Shown here in pieces: positions 62,502 through 64,000 of a DNA stretch of 64,000 bases; position 1 is the stretch's first letter; the number at the start of each line of letters is the position of its first letter. This DNA is from Enterococcus rivorum (lineage in GTDB: Bacteria > Bacillota > Bacilli > Lactobacillales > Enterococcaceae): contig NZ_MIEK01000008.1 of the NCBI RefSeq assembly GCF_001742285.1, positions 1 through 64,000 of the forward strand, given 5' to 3'. The notes beneath the pieces are model-generated. The model did not search any database. It worked only from the letters and a program-made list of their open reading frames with translations, and was not told the DNA's origin. The translations under genes and the position numbers were made by a program.

Positions 62502-64000
62502 TTAGTCCACCCCAATCATTTGATAGTTTGGCTTACCTGCTGGCACCATTGGAAGAACGTGCTCTGTTTGAGAAACCATTACTTCAATTAGAAGAGGTCC
62601 TGTTTCTTTAAAGGCTTCTGTAAGCTCAGCTTCAACTGTTTCAGGATTCGTAATCCGCAATCCCTTAATATGGTATGCTTCAGCCATTTTCACAAAATCT
62701 GGTTGAGTAGTAAAGACAGACTCTGAACGACGTCCACCAAAAAAGCTTTCTTGCCATTGACGAACCATTCCCAATGATTGGTTATTCAAAATAATAATTT
62801 TGATAGGAATATTGTATTCATTTAAAATAGCTAATTCTTGGTTCGTCATTTGAAAGCCGCCATCTCCAACAAACAAAACAACTTCTTTATCTGGACAACC
62901 GAGCTTGGCACCTATTGCAGCTGGCACACCATAGCCCATCGTTCCTAAGCCACCACTAGTCACTAATTGTTTTTCATTTTTAAATGGATAGAATTGGGCT
63001 ACCCACATTTGATGTTGACCAACATCGGTTGTTACAATCGCTTCCCCATTAGTTAATTGACCAACAAATTCAATCACTTTCTGTGGCTTGATTTCTTCTT
63101 TTTGCTCTTTATCATACTTAAATGGATGCAATTTTTTTCTAGAAATATTCAATTTTTTCCAATCTTGCCAATTATGATCTTCGATATCGATTTCCAACAT
63201 TTCTTTTAAGGTTTCTTTTGCGTCTGCCACAATCGGAATATCTGTTTCAATAATTTTACCGATTTCAGCTGGATCAATATCAATATGAGCGATCGTTGCA
63301 TTTGGTGCAAACTCCTGTGGCACACTCGCTAGGCGATCATCAAACCTCGAACCAATGTTAATCAATAAATCACAATCCGTTAATGCCATATTAGCTGCAA
63401 ATGAACCATGCATGCCACCCATGCCTAAGAATTGCTCATGAGCGGTTGGCACAGCACCTAAGCCAAGTAAAGAGCTAAGCGTTGGTATTTCATATTTATC
63501 AATAAATGTCACTAATTCTTGACTAGCATTCGCGTGTAAAACTCCTGCACCAACTAAAACTAATGGCTTCTTCGCTGTCTTCAAAGCATCCATCAATTTT
63601 TTTACTTGCAATTTATTTGGTTTTATAGTTGGTTGATAACTTGGTAAATTCAATACCACTTTTTCATCAATCGCTTCAATAATCGTCATATCTTTTGGTA
63701 GATCAATAACAACAGGACCTTTTCTACCAGTAGTTGCAATGTGAAAAGCTTCTTCAATAATTCTCGGCAACTCTTTCGTATCTCGCACTTGATAGTTATT
63801 TTTTGTAATTGGCATCGTGATTCCAACCATATCTGCTTCTTGGAAGGCATCTTTTCCAATCCCACTTGTAACTACTTGCCCCGTAAAAACTACTAAAGGA
63901 ATCGAGTCACTCATGGCATCAGCAATTCCTGTGACAGCATTTGTTGCTCCAGGACCACTAGTAACAATCACAACACCCGGCTTGCCAGTAGCTTTTGCAT
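62502..64000 (-). CDS. ilvB: Acetolactate synthase large subunit, 5' end beyond the window
   Basis: This TPP- and FAD-dependent catalytic subunit condenses pyruvate with pyruvate or 2-oxobutanoate. The last 499 or so codons are present. They show SGPGATNAVTGIADAMSDSIPLVVFTGQV, the central FAD-binding domain, and the TPP motif GDGGFQMTNQELAILNEYNIPIKIIILNN. The N-terminal ~60 residues, with the catalytic Glu, lie beyond 64000. The true start is therefore outside the window, and an ilvD may precede it, as in Lactococcus. Confidence 0.96.
   Translation of the reverse strand, partial: AKATGKPGVVIVTSGPGATNAVTGIADAMSDSIPLVVFTGQVVTSGIGKDAFQEADMVGITMPITKNNYQVRDTKELPRIIEEAFHIATTGRKGPVVIDLPKDMTIIEAIDEKVVLNLPSYQPTIKPNKLQVKKLMDALKTAKKPLVLVGAGVLHANASQELVTFIDKYEIPTLSSLLGLGAVPTAHEQFLGMGGMHGSFAANMALTDCDLLINIGSRFDDRLASVPQEFAPNATIAHIDIDPAEIGKIIETDIPIVADAKETLKEMLEIDIEDHNWQDWKKLNISRKKLHPFKYDKEQKEEIKPQKVIEFVGQLTNGEAIVTTDVGQHQMWVAQFYPFKNEKQLVTSGGLGTMGYGVPAAIGAKLGCPDKEVVLFVGDGGFQMTNQELAILNEYNIPIKIIILNNQSLGMVRQWQESFFGGRRSESVFTTQPDFVKMAEAYHIKGLRITNPETVEAELTEAFKETGPLLIEVMVSQTEHVLPMVPAGKPNYQMIGVD

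Overview
The window is AT-rich, densely coded DNA from a low-GC Gram-positive bacterium. It has strong GGAGG-type ribosome binding sites, frequent TTG/GTG starts and U-tailed terminators. The gene set points to Lactobacillales, most likely an Enterococcaceae member (Enterococcus, Vagococcus or Tetragenococcus type): fabI with a FabT box, spxA/mecA/coiA/spxH/pepF, a mtlA-mtlR-mtlF-mtlD mannitol operon, relQ, xpaC-telA and an ISL3-type transposase relic. The ilvB-ilvN-ilvC-ilvA order resembles that of Lactococcus. The genus is inferred from content only.

Layout. 0.1-10 kb: fabI under a promoter that overlaps a FabT box, a trans-sulfuration enzyme, a cation/Ca2+ antiporter, recD2, a histidine phosphatase, trmL and rlmA. 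Two inverted copies of a ~160 bp MITE-like repeat and a 115-nt tRNA-like locus with its own terminator sit between these genes. 10-17.8 kb: cutC, a GadC-like antiporter, a compact relQ-nadK-rluD-mgtE operon, and divergent CYTH and spxH genes. 17.9-26.5 kb: pepF, coiA, mecA and spxA, then trpS, an ABC exporter and a HAD phosphatase; mecA, spxA and spxH are all linked to Clp-dependent proteolysis or Spx control. 26.5-36.3 kb: sbcD-sbcC-SNF2 helicase, a PlsC acyltransferase, a TrmN6-like methyltransferase and a GIY-YIG protein. 36.3-43 kb: LtrA, a WYL regulator with a ClbS/DfsB gene, a decayed ISL3 transposase, and a nudF-orf-mtnN-pncA salvage operon. 43-50.6 kb: xpaC-telA and the mannitol operon, whose control region shows a perfect MtlR-type inverted repeat, a cre-like site over the -10 and a leader palindrome. 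50.6-57.1 kb: a TetR-zinc ribbon-TfoX cassette in which the TetR gene has no normal start codon, then an ABC-F/MerR/metallo-hydrolase group, a Nudix regulator and an acetyltransferase. The last groups are bracketed by inverted copies of a second MITE-like repeat. 57.1-64 kb: an OatA-type acyltransferase, then ilvB (cut by the window edge), ilvN, ilvC and ilvA.

Most genes are ordinary housekeeping or stress genes. The less ordinary signals are the tRNA-like RNA, three families of short repeats, a MerR-type 19-bp-spacer promoter at the end of an ABC-F gene, the TetR gene lacking a start codon, and several regulatory palindromes. I saw no CRISPR array, prophage, rRNA or standard tRNA gene.
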